Shown here piece after piece: positions 23,788 to 33,126 of a stretch of 35,406 nt of DNA. The stretch comes from Thermogemmatispora onikobensis (GTDB taxonomy: Bacteria; Chloroflexota; Ktedonobacteria; Ktedonobacterales; Ktedonobacteraceae): the NCBI RefSeq assembly GCF_001748285.1, contig NZ_BDGT01000046.1:1-35406 (forward strand), in the 5' to 3' direction. Positions within the stretch are counted from its first letter, which is position 1, and every line of letters starts with the position of its first letter. A model generated the notes under the pieces. It made no database searches and was not told where the DNA came from. It saw only the letters and a program-made list of their open reading frames with translations. The position numbers and the translations under genes are program-made.

Positions 23788-23897
23788 GTAGGGAAGAGGC
23801 TGATGGCTAAAGTTTGCCAGCGATTGCCTCTTCCTGTCCCTGTCCCTGGGAGTGGGCGAGAGCGAGCAGTGGGTGCTGCGCCGGGTTGTCCGTCCCA

Positions 23898-25211
23898 TCA
23901 ACTCGACTCGGGGGGAGCTGCCAGCGGGTTAGAGGGCAGCTGGTGGCCTGAGCCATAACGGCTCAAGAGGCCGCTGCCCGGGCCTGTGCTTCGTCCGACG
24001 AGCAAAGGAGCAGCGACTGGAGCTGGCCGGACGGTAGCAAGCGAGGGTGCCGCACCTGCGGGAACGGGCTGCCGCTCTGGCAGGTGGGAGAAGGAGTCAG
24101 GCCAGGGCCAGGTCTGGCTGCCAGCGGTCAAGGCCGTCTCCTGGGTTTCGGATCTGGCTGACAGGCTCCAGAGTGACAAAGCGTCCGTATCGCGGCCAGA
24201 GAGGGAACCAACCAGACTGGCGGGGGATGTGTCTGAGGCAGTCTGGACGGGCACGGCGGCGGAGAGCACCAGGGTATCGGTGACCGGTTCTGGCTCTGCT
24301 CCCGCTCCTGCCGGTGCGGCGCTCAGCGGCGTAACCAGGAAGCGCTGGCGGCGACGCAGCCAGGCAGCCCCCAGAGCCAGGGCAAGCGCGGAGATCAGGC
24401 CGAAGGCTATCAGGGCAAAGTTCTGTTTACCCGGCTTGCCCGCTACGCCTGCGGGGGAGGTCGCTGTGGTCACAGGAGAGGCGGAAGAAGAGAGCGCCGG
24501 CTGAGGCTGGCCATCCTCTTGCTCGGTACGGGCCTGCTGCTCGCTTTTGTGCTGCAGAGTGGAGGCGATCTTATATTTCAGCGTTGCCGGCGTTGGGGTT
24601 GGCGTTGGCGTTGGAGGCGGGGCCTGATTGCGATAGATGGTCATCAGATTCATGACCTTGGCAGCCCACGAACCGGAGCTAGAGGTTCCAACATAAGGGC
24701 CTGCGATCAGATAAACGGTCGTCAGCCCGCGAGCAATATAGCGCTGCTGGACGATAGAAAACCAGTCCTGGATGGCCGCGGCATAAGAGGGATAGATAGT
24801 ATAGCCGCCGGCATCGCTGGGATAGCTGGCACTGGCGCGGACGCCCCCCGGATTGCGGTCGCCCAGGCCAACCCCTGCCGCTCCCTGGTTGGTTTCGACG
24901 TACCAGACGGCCAGAGCAAAGGCATCATCGATATTGGTCTGGCGGGCCGCCTGCTCAACCACCTCACCGGTGTCAGCCATAGGGGTTGATGCCAGAATAG
25001 TATTGACGGTCTCTGCTGGCAGTGTTGGCGGTCCCAGCACGCTGGCGCCGCTGGCCTGGCTTCCGGTGCTGCCGTTCGTGATTTGCCACGTCAGAACCAG
25101 CGCCCCGACGAGTAGCAGCACCAGGCTGATCAGCATGGCCTGCAGCGAACGCCGGAGGTGTGGCAGCGGCAACGCCGGCTGAACAGTCTGAGTGATCAGC
25201 TTGCTCTTCAT
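23898..25211 (-). CDS. membrane-anchored glucosaminidase-domain protein
   Basis: This 437-residue protein has an N-terminal membrane segment at about residues 24-45 (SLVLLLVGALVLTW), an outer domain to about residue 195, a Pro-Thr linker (PTPTPTPTPA), a second membrane segment near residues 268-288 (LIAFGLISALALALGAAW) and a ~150-residue Pro/Ala/Ser-rich cytoplasmic tail. The outer domain resembles the Glucosaminidase (lysozyme-like) family: ALAVWYVETNQGAAGVG gives the candidate catalytic Glu, followed by DRNPGGVRA, YPSYAAAIQDWF and LTTVYLIAGPYVG. It may trim peptidoglycan. Starts at the second of two tandem ATGs, four bases after AGGAG. The divergent neighbour is a membrane kinase, but a functional link is not shown. 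Confidence 0.78.
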   Translation of the reverse strand: MKSKLITQTVQPALPLPHLRRSLQAMLISLVLLLVGALVLTWQITNGSTGSQASGASVLGPPTLPAETVNTILASTPMADTGEVVEQAARQTNIDDAFALAVWYVETNQGAAGVGLGDRNPGGVRASASYPSDAGGYTIYPSYAAAIQDWFSIVQQRYIARGLTTVYLIAGPYVGTSSSGSWAAKVMNLMTIYRNQAPPPTPTPTPTPATLKYKIASTLQHKSEQQARTEQEDGQPQPALSSSASPVTTATSPAGVAGKPGKQNFALIAFGLISALALALGAAWLRRRQRFLVTPLSAAPAGAGAEPEPVTDTLVLSAAVPVQTASDTSPASLVGSLSGRDTDALSLWSLSARSETQETALTAGSQTWPWPDSFSHLPERQPVPAGAAPSLATVRPAPVAAPLLVGRSTGPGSGLLSRYGSGHQLPSNPLAAPPESS

Positions 25212-25590
25212 CATACTCCTGTTATCGCTGAAGCCAGCAAGGCGAGCCACCTCCCCGCCACCTTTCCGCCGTGCCTCACTGCAGATTCCAGCTCGATCAG
25301 ATCGCTGAGGTTAGTCTCCTGCTTCTTTTCCCTGTTCTGAAACTGTATCTATGACAGTGGACTTCCCTGTCTTCTGGTGGGCATTTCTCAGGATGATCTT
25401 GTGATCTTCTTTACCAGAGTTCGCAGCTCTCAAGCGTTGTAGAGTAGGACAGGTACCCGGCGCCTTTCTCCTTTCCTACGCCAGAAGGAATGGCTGGAAG
25501 GCCGAGAGCGTCTATGCTGATTGTACCATGCAGCGCGAATTTACTTGTATCAATAGCATCCAGCATAGGTAGTATCTCCCATAAATGGTA

Positions 25591-25599
25591 TGCTATACT
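25591..25599 (+). promoter_or_regulatory. extended -10 promoter of the kinase gene
   Basis: TGCTATACT is an extended -10 element, 120 bp before the kinase start codon; a weak TTGTAT lies further up. The preceding bases ATGGTATG resemble the TATGGTA form seen at other promoters here. The rest of the 507-bp divergent gap (25212-25718) shows no gene. Confidence 0.5.
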
Positions 25600-25718
25600 G
25601 GAATGCACGAGAGCTACGAAGGCGCTGCAGGCCCTCTGCCTGGCCGGGTCTTGCTGGTCAAGAGAGGCAGCGAGTTTGGACCGGCCCGGCGGCGCCGGCG
25701 GTGGACCGAGGAGCTTTG

Positions 25719-28037
25719 ATGTCCGTGAGGAGAGACAGGGGGTTCACCATCAGTCCCATCAGTCCACAAAACGATCAGGGAAATGCCCAGACGGGACGCC
25801 TGGGACGCAATACTCTGCTCCACAAGCGCTACATCATCTTGCGGGTGATCGGCCAGGGGGGCATGGGAGCAGTCTATCAGGCGCGCGATACGAAGCGGGG
25901 CGAGATCTGCGCGGTGAAGGAGATGAGTCTCTCTTCCGTGCCACCTAGCGAACAGGGCAAGGCACTGGAGAATTTTCTGGCCGAGGCGACTATTTTGTCG
26001 CGACTCAGCCACCCCAACCTTCCCGCCTTTACCGACTTCTTCAGCGAGGGTGAGCGCCATTTCCTGGTGATGGAGTATATCGATGGGAAGACGCTGGAAG
26101 AGCTGCTGGAGGAGAATGGCGGGCCCTTCTCTGAGCGGCGCGTGCTGGGCTGGGCCCGGCAGATCTGCGACGTCCTGGAGTATTTACATGGCCAGCAGCC
26201 GCCGGTGATTTTCCGCGATCTCAAGCCAGGCAATATTATGCTGCGTCGGGATGGACGCATCAAGTTGATCGATTTCGGTATTGCCCGGCTGGTGCGTCGC
26301 TCTTCTTCACAGGACACTCAGCTGCTGGGCACTCCTGGTTTTGCTCCTCCAGAGCAGTATGGCAGCGCTCAAACAGATCAGCGCTCTGACATCTACTCGT
26401 TGGCGGTGACGCTCTTTCAGCTTTTGACAGGGACGCTGCCAGAGAAGGGCTTTGGCCTGCCAGATGCGCGTACGCTGAATCCTGCAATCTCGCCAACGGT
26501 GGCGCGGGCTTTGGAGAAAGCAGCCTCTCTTGATCCCAATGACCGCTATCCAAGTGTGGCCGTGTTCCGTCGGGCGCTCTTCCGCGTGGGAACACTCCCG
26601 TTCGAGAACGGGCAGGAGGCCACAACACCAGAAGAGCTGGCCGAGTTGTGTGCCCGCTTCCCCGAGGAGGGGGCTGACTACCTGTTCAGCGGGGAGATCG
26701 AGTCGTGGCTGGAGGAGATCGGCGAGAGCGATCTGGCGCGCAAGGTGCGCCGCTTACGGACGACGACCGGCGATCCTGAGCTGGGCGTTGAACGACTGAT
26801 CCAACTGATTATGGGGCCAGACGCTCACCTGCGCACGAAAGCGCAGAGGTCCGTCAATGCTACAGCTTCCGCGGCCTCTGAGGCGGCTCGAGGGCGCGCC
26901 CCTGCCCGCCCTCGCAAGGCACCGCTGATGATTGTGCGCCCGGCCACGATTCATTTTGGCCAGGTCTACCCGGGCCTGTCAGCCCCTATGTTGCTCACGA
27001 TCACAGGGAATCAGGGTTCGATTGTTCAGGGCACCATTCAGCCTGTGGAGCCGTGGATTATTGTGGATCAGACCCGCTTCGATGGGATGAGCACGCTGGT
27101 GCGTGTGCGCGTGGATAGCAGCCAGCTTGCAGGCTCGCAGCGCTATAGCGGCACTATCGTGATTACGCCCCTCGGCGAGACCGCGGGGAAGCCGGTGGAG
27201 GTGAAAGTGGAGGTGGAGGTGATGGACTATACCGCCACGGGACCGATAACGGCTAGCGGGACAAGAGCAGGCAGCGGCCCGGTCTCTTCTGGTAGCGTTG
27301 GCACCGGCGCCGGTCAACGCTTGCTGCCTCCCAGCCAGCGCTCTGGCTCGATGGCTCCAGCGCTGCCCGCCTATATCAATCCCCAGGATGAGGCCTATAA
27401 GGCGAAGTATGGCCAACCAGGCGGCTGGGACCCGCTACGGGCAAGTCCCGCTGAGCGCCGCCGGCTCTATTGGCTCCAGGTCTTTGCTGCGGCTTTACTT
27501 AGCCCCTCTCTGTTTTATGAGTTATATTCGCAGTTGCCTTTCTTTTCACATGCGCCCTTACCACCCGATCCAGCCTTTCTACCGGTGCTGCTGGCGATGC
27601 TTCCACTGGCTCCACTGGGAGCCTTGTTGCTGAATGCCGATCACGGCTGGCAGCTTCCTGTGTTACTGAACCGTTTCTGTACGGGGCTGGCCACCACCCT
27701 GGCGGCCCTCGGCCTGCTGGAACCCGCCTGGCACAGCGGATTTCAGGATGGGGCGTCTCCGCTCCATGCCTTGACATTGCTCATTCTGGCCGCCCTGGCC
27801 GGCACTCTGGGCAGTAGTCAGTTCATCAGCAGTCGCTTGCTGGCCGGAGCGACCTGGGCGATGAAGCGCTTCCGCTTGCCGACCCTGGCCCTGTTGATGG
27901 TTACCGGGGTTAGCCTTGGTCTGAGTCTGGCTCTGGGGACCAGCCTGAGTCTGCTGACGCCGCTGGCCGTGGCTGCGGGGGCTGCTGTGGCGTTAGCGTT
28001 AATCTTCCGTATCGATCGACTGATTGGGCATCCATAG
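25719..28037 (+). CDS. membrane Ser/Thr protein kinase with Ig-like domain and C-terminal TM bundle
   Basis: This 772-residue protein begins with a PknB-type kinase domain (~38-288): glycine loop GQGGMG (45-50), Lys67 in CAVKEM, catalytic loop FRDLKPGN (Asp167), DFG (185-187) and activation segment LGTPGFAPPEQYG. FRD instead of HRD is frequent in kinases of Chloroflexota and cyanobacteria. Next come a helical segment (~302-357, ELAELCARFPEEGADYLFSG), a beta-rich Ig-like domain (~402-503, IHFGQVYPGLSAPMLLTITG), a Ser/Gly linker and five to six membrane helices (~582-765). It probably senses a membrane or wall signal and phosphorylates cytoplasmic targets. ATG chosen five bases after GAGGAG; a longer frame from 25590 overlaps the promoter. 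miaA follows at once. Confidence 0.92.
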   Translation: MSVRRDRGFTISPISPQNDQGNAQTGRLGRNTLLHKRYIILRVIGQGGMGAVYQARDTKRGEICAVKEMSLSSVPPSEQGKALENFLAEATILSRLSHPNLPAFTDFFSEGERHFLVMEYIDGKTLEELLEENGGPFSERRVLGWARQICDVLEYLHGQQPPVIFRDLKPGNIMLRRDGRIKLIDFGIARLVRRSSSQDTQLLGTPGFAPPEQYGSAQTDQRSDIYSLAVTLFQLLTGTLPEKGFGLPDARTLNPAISPTVARALEKAASLDPNDRYPSVAVFRRALFRVGTLPFENGQEATTPEELAELCARFPEEGADYLFSGEIESWLEEIGESDLARKVRRLRTTTGDPELGVERLIQLIMGPDAHLRTKAQRSVNATASAASEAARGRAPARPRKAPLMIVRPATIHFGQVYPGLSAPMLLTITGNQGSIVQGTIQPVEPWIIVDQTRFDGMSTLVRVRVDSSQLAGSQRYSGTIVITPLGETAGKPVEVKVEVEVMDYTATGPITASGTRAGSGPVSSGSVGTGAGQRLLPPSQRSGSMAPALPAYINPQDEAYKAKYGQPGGWDPLRASPAERRRLYWLQVFAAALLSPSLFYELYSQLPFFSHAPLPPDPAFLPVLLAMLPLAPLGALLLNADHGWQLPVLLNRFCTGLATTLAALGLLEPAWHSGFQDGASPLHALTLLILAALAGTLGSSQFISSRLLAGATWAMKRFRLPTLALLMVTGVSLGLSLALGTSLSLLTPLAVAAGAAVALALIFRIDRLIGHP

Positions 28038-28057
28038 CTGTGGATGAGAAAGAGCCG

Positions 28058-28993
28058 ATGAGACCCGCTGAGAGGGTGCAATCAGTGCGGAAAGGGAAGG
28101 TGGTTGTGGTCCTGGGGCCGACCGCTTCGGGCAAGAGTGCCCTTGGCATCCAGCTCGCTCAGCGCTTCAACGGTGAAATCGTCTCTGCCGATTCGCGCCA
28201 GGTTTACCGTGGTTTGGATCTTGGCACGGCCAAGGTAACTCCAGAGGAGCGGGCGCTGGTTCCTCACCACTTGCTTGATGTGGCCGATCCGGGCGAGGTT
28301 TACAGCGCAGCTCGCTTTCGGGAGGAGGCCCTGGCAGCGATTGAGGCCATCGTAAGTCGTGGGAGACTGCCTCTGCTGGTCGGTGGTTCTCCGCACTATA
28401 TTCAGCTGGTAGTAGACAACGTGCAGGTCCCCCAGGTGCCTCCCGACATGGAGCTGCGCCGGCAGCTTGAGCAGCGTCCACTTGCAGAATTGGTCGCTGA
28501 GCTGGAGAGACGTGATCCGAGGGCCGCGGCCCATATCGACCGTCGCAATCCGCGACGAGTGATTCGCGCCCTGGAGGTCTGCCTTCTGACCGGCAGGCCC
28601 TTCTCCGAGCAGCAGGGGGCGCCTGCTCCCCTTTACGAGAGCCTTCTCTTGGGCATTCATTGGCCGCGGGCGGAGCTGTATCGTCGCATCGATCAGCGTC
28701 TCGATGAGCGTCTGCGCCAGGGTATGGTCGATGAGGTGCGTCGCTTGCTGGCTCAGGGGATCAGTCACGAGCGTCTGGAAGCCCTGGGGTTAGAGTACCG
28801 TTTTATCAGTCGCTTATTGCGTGGCGAATATGCGAACGAGGCGGAGATGGCAGAACAGCTGAAGGGCGCGATCCATGATTTTGCTCGCCGTCAGCTGAGC
28901 TGGTTTCGCCGTGATCAGCGCATTCTCTGGCTGGAAGGTCCTGACCTGGCGCGAGCCGAGGCTGAAGTGGAGCGCTTTCTCGGGGGGTCGTAA
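28058..28993 (+). CDS. miaA: tRNA dimethylallyltransferase (MiaA)
   Basis: MiaA transfers the dimethylallyl group of DMAPP to N6 of A37 in tRNAs that read UNN codons. The ~311-residue protein has P-loop GPTASGKS, VSADSRQVYRGLDLGTAKV, HHLLDVADPGEVYSAA, VGGSPHYIQLV, RRVIRALEVCLLTGRPFSEQQ, and the C-terminal FARRQLSWFRRD. The family's GGTGLY-like stretch reads GGSPHYIQ and is slightly altered. I prefer the ATG at 28058; a GTG at 28040, two bases after the kinase stop, is possible, and neither has a strong ribosome site. Co-transcribed with the kinase by position. A long hairpin follows at 29055-29099. Confidence 0.93.
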   Translation: MRPAERVQSVRKGKVVVVLGPTASGKSALGIQLAQRFNGEIVSADSRQVYRGLDLGTAKVTPEERALVPHHLLDVADPGEVYSAARFREEALAAIEAIVSRGRLPLLVGGSPHYIQLVVDNVQVPQVPPDMELRRQLEQRPLAELVAELERRDPRAAAHIDRRNPRRVIRALEVCLLTGRPFSEQQGAPAPLYESLLLGIHWPRAELYRRIDQRLDERLRQGMVDEVRRLLAQGISHERLEALGLEYRFISRLLRGEYANEAEMAEQLKGAIHDFARRQLSWFRRDQRILWLEGPDLARAEAEVERFLGGS

Positions 28994-29054
28994 TGACGGC
29001 GGATGTCTTTGCCAGGAGCAGAGCGGTAGGCGGCAGCGGCCTGCTCCCGGCATT

Positions 29055-29099
29055 CAGGAGGAAAGGGCCTGCTCGCTGGGAGCAGGTTCCTTCCTCCTG
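29055..29099. terminator. long bipartite hairpin between convergent miaA and SbcC-like genes
   Basis: An outer 9-bp stem CAGGAGGAA/TTCCTCCTG encloses an inner stem CCTGCTC/GAGCAGG. It occupies the gap of two converging genes and is followed by a second small hairpin, GGCGC/GCGCC (29100-29115). No U-run on either side, so it may act as a bidirectional barrier rather than a classic intrinsic terminator. Confidence 0.6.
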
Positions 29100-29135
29100 G
29101 GCGCAGGTTTGCGCCGGGCAGCGGGGCTGACCGCC

Positions 29136-32100
29136 CTAGGCGACGATCGAGGTTGCTTCCGAACTGGTTTCGGGTCCTTCCTCTGACGAGGGGCGGCTGC
29201 CATTGCCATTGAGCGAGCTGCGCGGCGTCACCACAGGCAGATTGCTCTCGACCACCTGTCCCCCATCGATCAAGAGATAGTAGGGGAACTGAGCGGGATC
29301 AAAAGCACCGCTGTGCGAGATAAAGAAGACCTGCTCGAAGTGCTGACCCAGCATCTCACCGGTCACTACTTCGACCACAGCCTGTGTGCGCCGCTGATCG
29401 AAGGAGCTTAGCGGCTCGTCGAGGAGCAAAAAGCCTGGAGCGGCATTGAGCTCGCGAGGCAGGGCCGCGATGGCAAAGGCCAGACGCAGGGCGAAGGAAA
29501 TCTGATCTGCCGCCCCACTGGAGAGCGCTTCACGCGGGATATACTCGCCAGCCGCCGAATCCCAGACTCGCCAGCGCAGCGGTCCGCCGCTGGCGCTGCC
29601 CTCCTCTGGCTCGGTCACCAGTTGCACATCGTGATAACGGCCACTGGTCAAGAGCGGCAGAATCTGCTGCATGTAGTATTCGGTGCGCGGGACCATCTTG
29701 CGCATCAGGCGTTCGATGGCCGCCGCGATCAGCATACTGCCACGCTTCTTGGTTTGATAGCTGCGTTCCTGCTGCTCCATGCGCTTGCGAGTCTGCTCCA
29801 GATCGAGCCGTTCGCCGCCGGTTCCCAGCTGCTGGCTCAGCTCCAGCTCCTCCTTCTCACGCAGCTGGAGCTCTTGTTCCAGCTGCTCGCGCTCTTCCTC
29901 TAAGCGCTGACGACCGGCGACGCCATACTCGCCAACGAGAGGCCAGACGGCCACAATTTCTTCGCGCTGGTAGCCCTGGGGAGCGGGGCGCCCACGCAGC
30001 TCAAGCAGGGAACGAATCCGCTCGTGGATTTCCTCGATTTCCTGCCGACACAACTCGATCTTGGCCCGCGAAGCGCCCTCTTGCATCTGCAACTGCTCCA
30101 GCTCCTGCAGAATGCTTTCTTCGCTGGCAGCCTGCAATTCCTGCTGACAGCGAGCGCGGAGGCCGTTGAGGGTCTCGGCAAAGGGATTGGGCGGGATAAT
30201 CCAGCTACCGAGCACTGTGCTGAACTTTGCCAGCTGCTGATAGTAGCCAGAGAGAGACTGCTGACGCTCTTTGAGGAGGGCAGCGTAGTGCTCGCGGCGC
30301 CCCTGCAGTTCGATGCGGCGCCCGAGCGTAATATGGAGTGCCTCCAGCTCGCGGCGCGCCGCGCTCTCTGCACTGCTGACCTGGGCCTGACCGAACTGCA
30401 GGCCGAGGGGCTTGACGCGCTGGCGCAAGGAATCTGTCAGTTTCTGCAAGGCCTCCCTGAGAGCGGCCTGTTGCTCGCGGGCGCGAGCCAGCTGTTGGAG
30501 GGGATCGCCTGTCTGAAAGCGTTCGAGGCGCCCAAGGAGCACCTGTTTGCGGGTCTGGAGACCTTCCAGCTCCTGCTCACAGCTCTTGATCTGCTCCTGC
30601 AGCTCGGTGATCGCATCGATTTTGCCGTCGAGGGCGGCGATCTCCAGCTCAGCAGTTTTGAGCGCCCCCTCAATGATGGCTTTTAGCTCGGCATGTTTCG
30701 CGGGGGAATTGAAAACATTGGCCTCGAAGGTCGGAATTGGTAGGCCCTCTTGACCCATCAAAGTCGCCAGCTCATGGCGAGCCTGATCCACGGCCACCAG
30801 ATCGCTACGGAGCTTGCTGTGGATATCATCCAAATCTTTCGCGCGTGCCTCCTCCTCCAGCTCGCTCACCTGCTTGCGCAGAGCGGTGACCGTCTCGGCA
30901 CTCTGAGTCACCTGAGCACGCAGAGTAGCCAGGCGCTCACGAGCTTCAGCCAGGGCCTGCTGCTCATTGAGAGAAGAGCGCTCGGCCTGGGCCTGCTCAA
31001 TCAGGCGCCGGGCCTCATCAGGCGAAGCCGGGACCTCGGCCCCGAGAGCGCGAATCTCTTCTTCGACGCGAGCCAGGGCCTCTTGACCACCATTGGCCCG
31101 GGCCGCCGCCTCACGAGCAGCCACCATTGCCCGGACATGATTGAGAGCGTCCTGCTCGCGCTGTAGGGCCTGCTGGACGGAGACCCGTGCGCGACTATAG
31201 CGGATAAAGATGACGACGAAAGCGGCAACGCAGGCAGCCGCCAGCACAATGCCGATGACCGCCGGGACCAGGAGCTGCGAGAGCGCCCAGATGAAGCTCA
31301 GGAGAGCAGCGATCCCGAAGCCGATGCCGGCCACAATGAGAAAGGCGAGCAAGTGGCGCATCACGCTGAGAGCGGCGGCAACCTCCTGATGGCAGCGCTC
31401 GTGTTGTTGATAGGCGGCACGAACCTGTCGCTCCGCCTCTGTCAAGCCGCGCAACTTATCGCGCAGGCGCAGCCACTCCTCTAGCTGGCGCGCCAGATTC
31501 TGACGACGCCAGCGCTCCTCATAGGTCACGACCTGCTGCTCGGTCTGGCGCACCTCCTGCTCAGAGCGAGCCTGTTGCTGCTCAGCCTCGCGCAGGCGGC
31601 GGCGTGCATCCTCAATGCGGTTTTCCAGCTGCTCAGCCTGCTCACGCGCCGCCAGGCGCTGGGCATAGCGCTCCTCAGCCTGACGCAGCGTCTCTAAACG
31701 GGAGGCCAAATGACGCAGGCGCCGCAGCCGCTCCTCCAGGGAGGGCCGTCCGGCCCGGCGGCGCTCTTCCAGCTCGCTGCGAGTCAACCGGGCCTGATCG
31801 AGGCGTGCCTGAGCGCGACTGATCTGTGTCTCTAGCTGTTCAAGGCTCTCCTCAAAGGTCGTGCGCTCCTGAGCCTCCTGCTCCAGTTCCTTAATGGTAC
31901 TGACCGTAGCCAGGAGGTCGGTAGCCATGCGCTCCAGAGTACCGAAGGAGCGCGAGAGATCTTCAAGCTCGCGCACCCGCTTCTCCAAAGCCGGCAGCTC
32001 CTCGCGCTCGCGCAGCTCCAGATCGGCGATCTGGCGGTCCAGCTCTGGCAACTCGCGGCGGGCCTCAGCCATCTCATCGTAGGCAGTAATCAGCTCAGCG

Positions 32101-32918
32101 AGGATCGTCTCAGCCTTCTTCAGCTGCTGCACGCGAGCCTGGCGGCTCTTCAGCTCGGAACGCTTCTGCTGGATAGTTGAGAGATTGCTCTCCTGCTCAG
32201 CAATCTCCGCCTCTTGCTGCTCGATCTCGGCCAGATACTCATTGACGGTCACAGCATCCAGGGCCTCCTCGACCTGGCCCAGCCTGGCGCTTAGCTCAGG
32301 AATGCGAGCCTGCAGCTCGGCCAGCCGCAAGCGAGCAGAGCACTCGCGCAGCTGCTCCTCATCCTCGGGGGTCAGGCGAAACTGCTCAGCCAGGCGCGTC
32401 AGCTTCTCCAGACCCAAGAGGCGGCGCAGAGCAAGCTCGCGTTCATGGCCACTGATCTGCTCAAGACGTTGGAGGCCCTTCTGCTCGATCAGGCAAGAAT
32501 TACGCAGCGTCTCGCCATCGAGGCGCCCCAACTCAGCAATGATGCGCTCATTAGCGGCACGCAACTGAGTGATTGGCTCGCTCTCGGGCATGCCGAGGCG
32601 GCGGACCACAAGCGAGACGCGCTGGCCGCTGCCGCGCTCAATCGTGCGCGTAATAGCCAGTTCAGTGGCGCCCACGGAGAGGGTCAGCTTGACGGAAGCC
32701 TCGGTCTCTCCGTACATAATCAGATCGTCCAGCGCCCGTTTCTCCCGATGCGTAGTGAGTGGCTCGCCAAAGAGAGCAAAGTAGATACATTCAAAGAGGG
32801 TTGACTTACCAGCCTCGTTCGGCCCCTGGATCAGGATACTTCCGCGCTGGGGAAAGTGCAGATCTATTTCTCGCAAGAGCCTGAAACGCTCGACTGTCAG
32901 ATGTTTCAGAATAATCAT
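29136..32918 (-). CDS. SbcC/Rad50-like AAA ATPase with two TM helices in the coiled coil (YhaN-like)
   Basis: This 1260-residue SMC-type ATPase has its nucleotide site split between the ends: Walker A GPNEAGKSTLFE (~32-43) and, at the C-terminus, signature LSSGAADQISFALRLA (~1133) and Walker B/D-loop FLLLDEPLSSFDQ (~1163). Between them run long Glu/Arg/Leu/Gln coiled coils. Instead of the Cys-x-x-Cys zinc hook of Rad50, residues ~519-572 form two membrane helices (LLAFLIVAGIGFGIAALL and VPAVIGIVLAAACVAAFVVI). This layout is known in YhaN of Firmicutes. It should form a membrane-tethered DNA-end or DNA-processing complex with the SbcD-like partner encoded upstream. ATG at 32918 chosen with GGAG ten bases before; a longer frame to 33035 lacks support. 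Confidence 0.87.
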   Translation of the reverse strand: MIILKHLTVERFRLLREIDLHFPQRGSILIQGPNEAGKSTLFECIYFALFGEPLTTHREKRALDDLIMYGETEASVKLTLSVGATELAITRTIERGSGQRVSLVVRRLGMPESEPITQLRAANERIIAELGRLDGETLRNSCLIEQKGLQRLEQISGHERELALRRLLGLEKLTRLAEQFRLTPEDEEQLRECSARLRLAELQARIPELSARLGQVEEALDAVTVNEYLAEIEQQEAEIAEQESNLSTIQQKRSELKSRQARVQQLKKAETILAELITAYDEMAEARRELPELDRQIADLELREREELPALEKRVRELEDLSRSFGTLERMATDLLATVSTIKELEQEAQERTTFEESLEQLETQISRAQARLDQARLTRSELEERRRAGRPSLEERLRRLRHLASRLETLRQAEERYAQRLAAREQAEQLENRIEDARRRLREAEQQQARSEQEVRQTEQQVVTYEERWRRQNLARQLEEWLRLRDKLRGLTEAERQVRAAYQQHERCHQEVAAALSVMRHLLAFLIVAGIGFGIAALLSFIWALSQLLVPAVIGIVLAAACVAAFVVIFIRYSRARVSVQQALQREQDALNHVRAMVAAREAAARANGGQEALARVEEEIRALGAEVPASPDEARRLIEQAQAERSSLNEQQALAEARERLATLRAQVTQSAETVTALRKQVSELEEEARAKDLDDIHSKLRSDLVAVDQARHELATLMGQEGLPIPTFEANVFNSPAKHAELKAIIEGALKTAELEIAALDGKIDAITELQEQIKSCEQELEGLQTRKQVLLGRLERFQTGDPLQQLARAREQQAALREALQKLTDSLRQRVKPLGLQFGQAQVSSAESAARRELEALHITLGRRIELQGRREHYAALLKERQQSLSGYYQQLAKFSTVLGSWIIPPNPFAETLNGLRARCQQELQAASEESILQELEQLQMQEGASRAKIELCRQEIEEIHERIRSLLELRGRPAPQGYQREEIVAVWPLVGEYGVAGRQRLEEEREQLEQELQLREKEELELSQQLGTGGERLDLEQTRKRMEQQERSYQTKKRGSMLIAAAIERLMRKMVPRTEYYMQQILPLLTSGRYHDVQLVTEPEEGSASGGPLRWRVWDSAAGEYIPREALSSGAADQISFALRLAFAIAALPRELNAAPGFLLLDEPLSSFDQRRTQAVVEVVTGEMLGQHFEQVFFISHSGAFDPAQFPYYLLIDGGQVVESNLPVVTPRSSLNGNGSRPSSEEGPETSSEATSIVA

Positions 32919-33126
32919 TTCTGCTTCACTCCGTTCACACTCCTCTCGGGAGATGCGAGCGCTCTCCGCCGTTGTTTCAAGAGAGTCGAGCAGAGAGGCC
33001 AGCATGCTCGCCGCGACCCGCCCTTTCGCTACCACATCTCCTTCACATAGCTCAGCGGTGCAGAGCCTCCGACCAGCGAGCGCACCGATCAGGCGTCACA
33101 GGAGCGGGCGCTCAGAGCGCTTCGCG

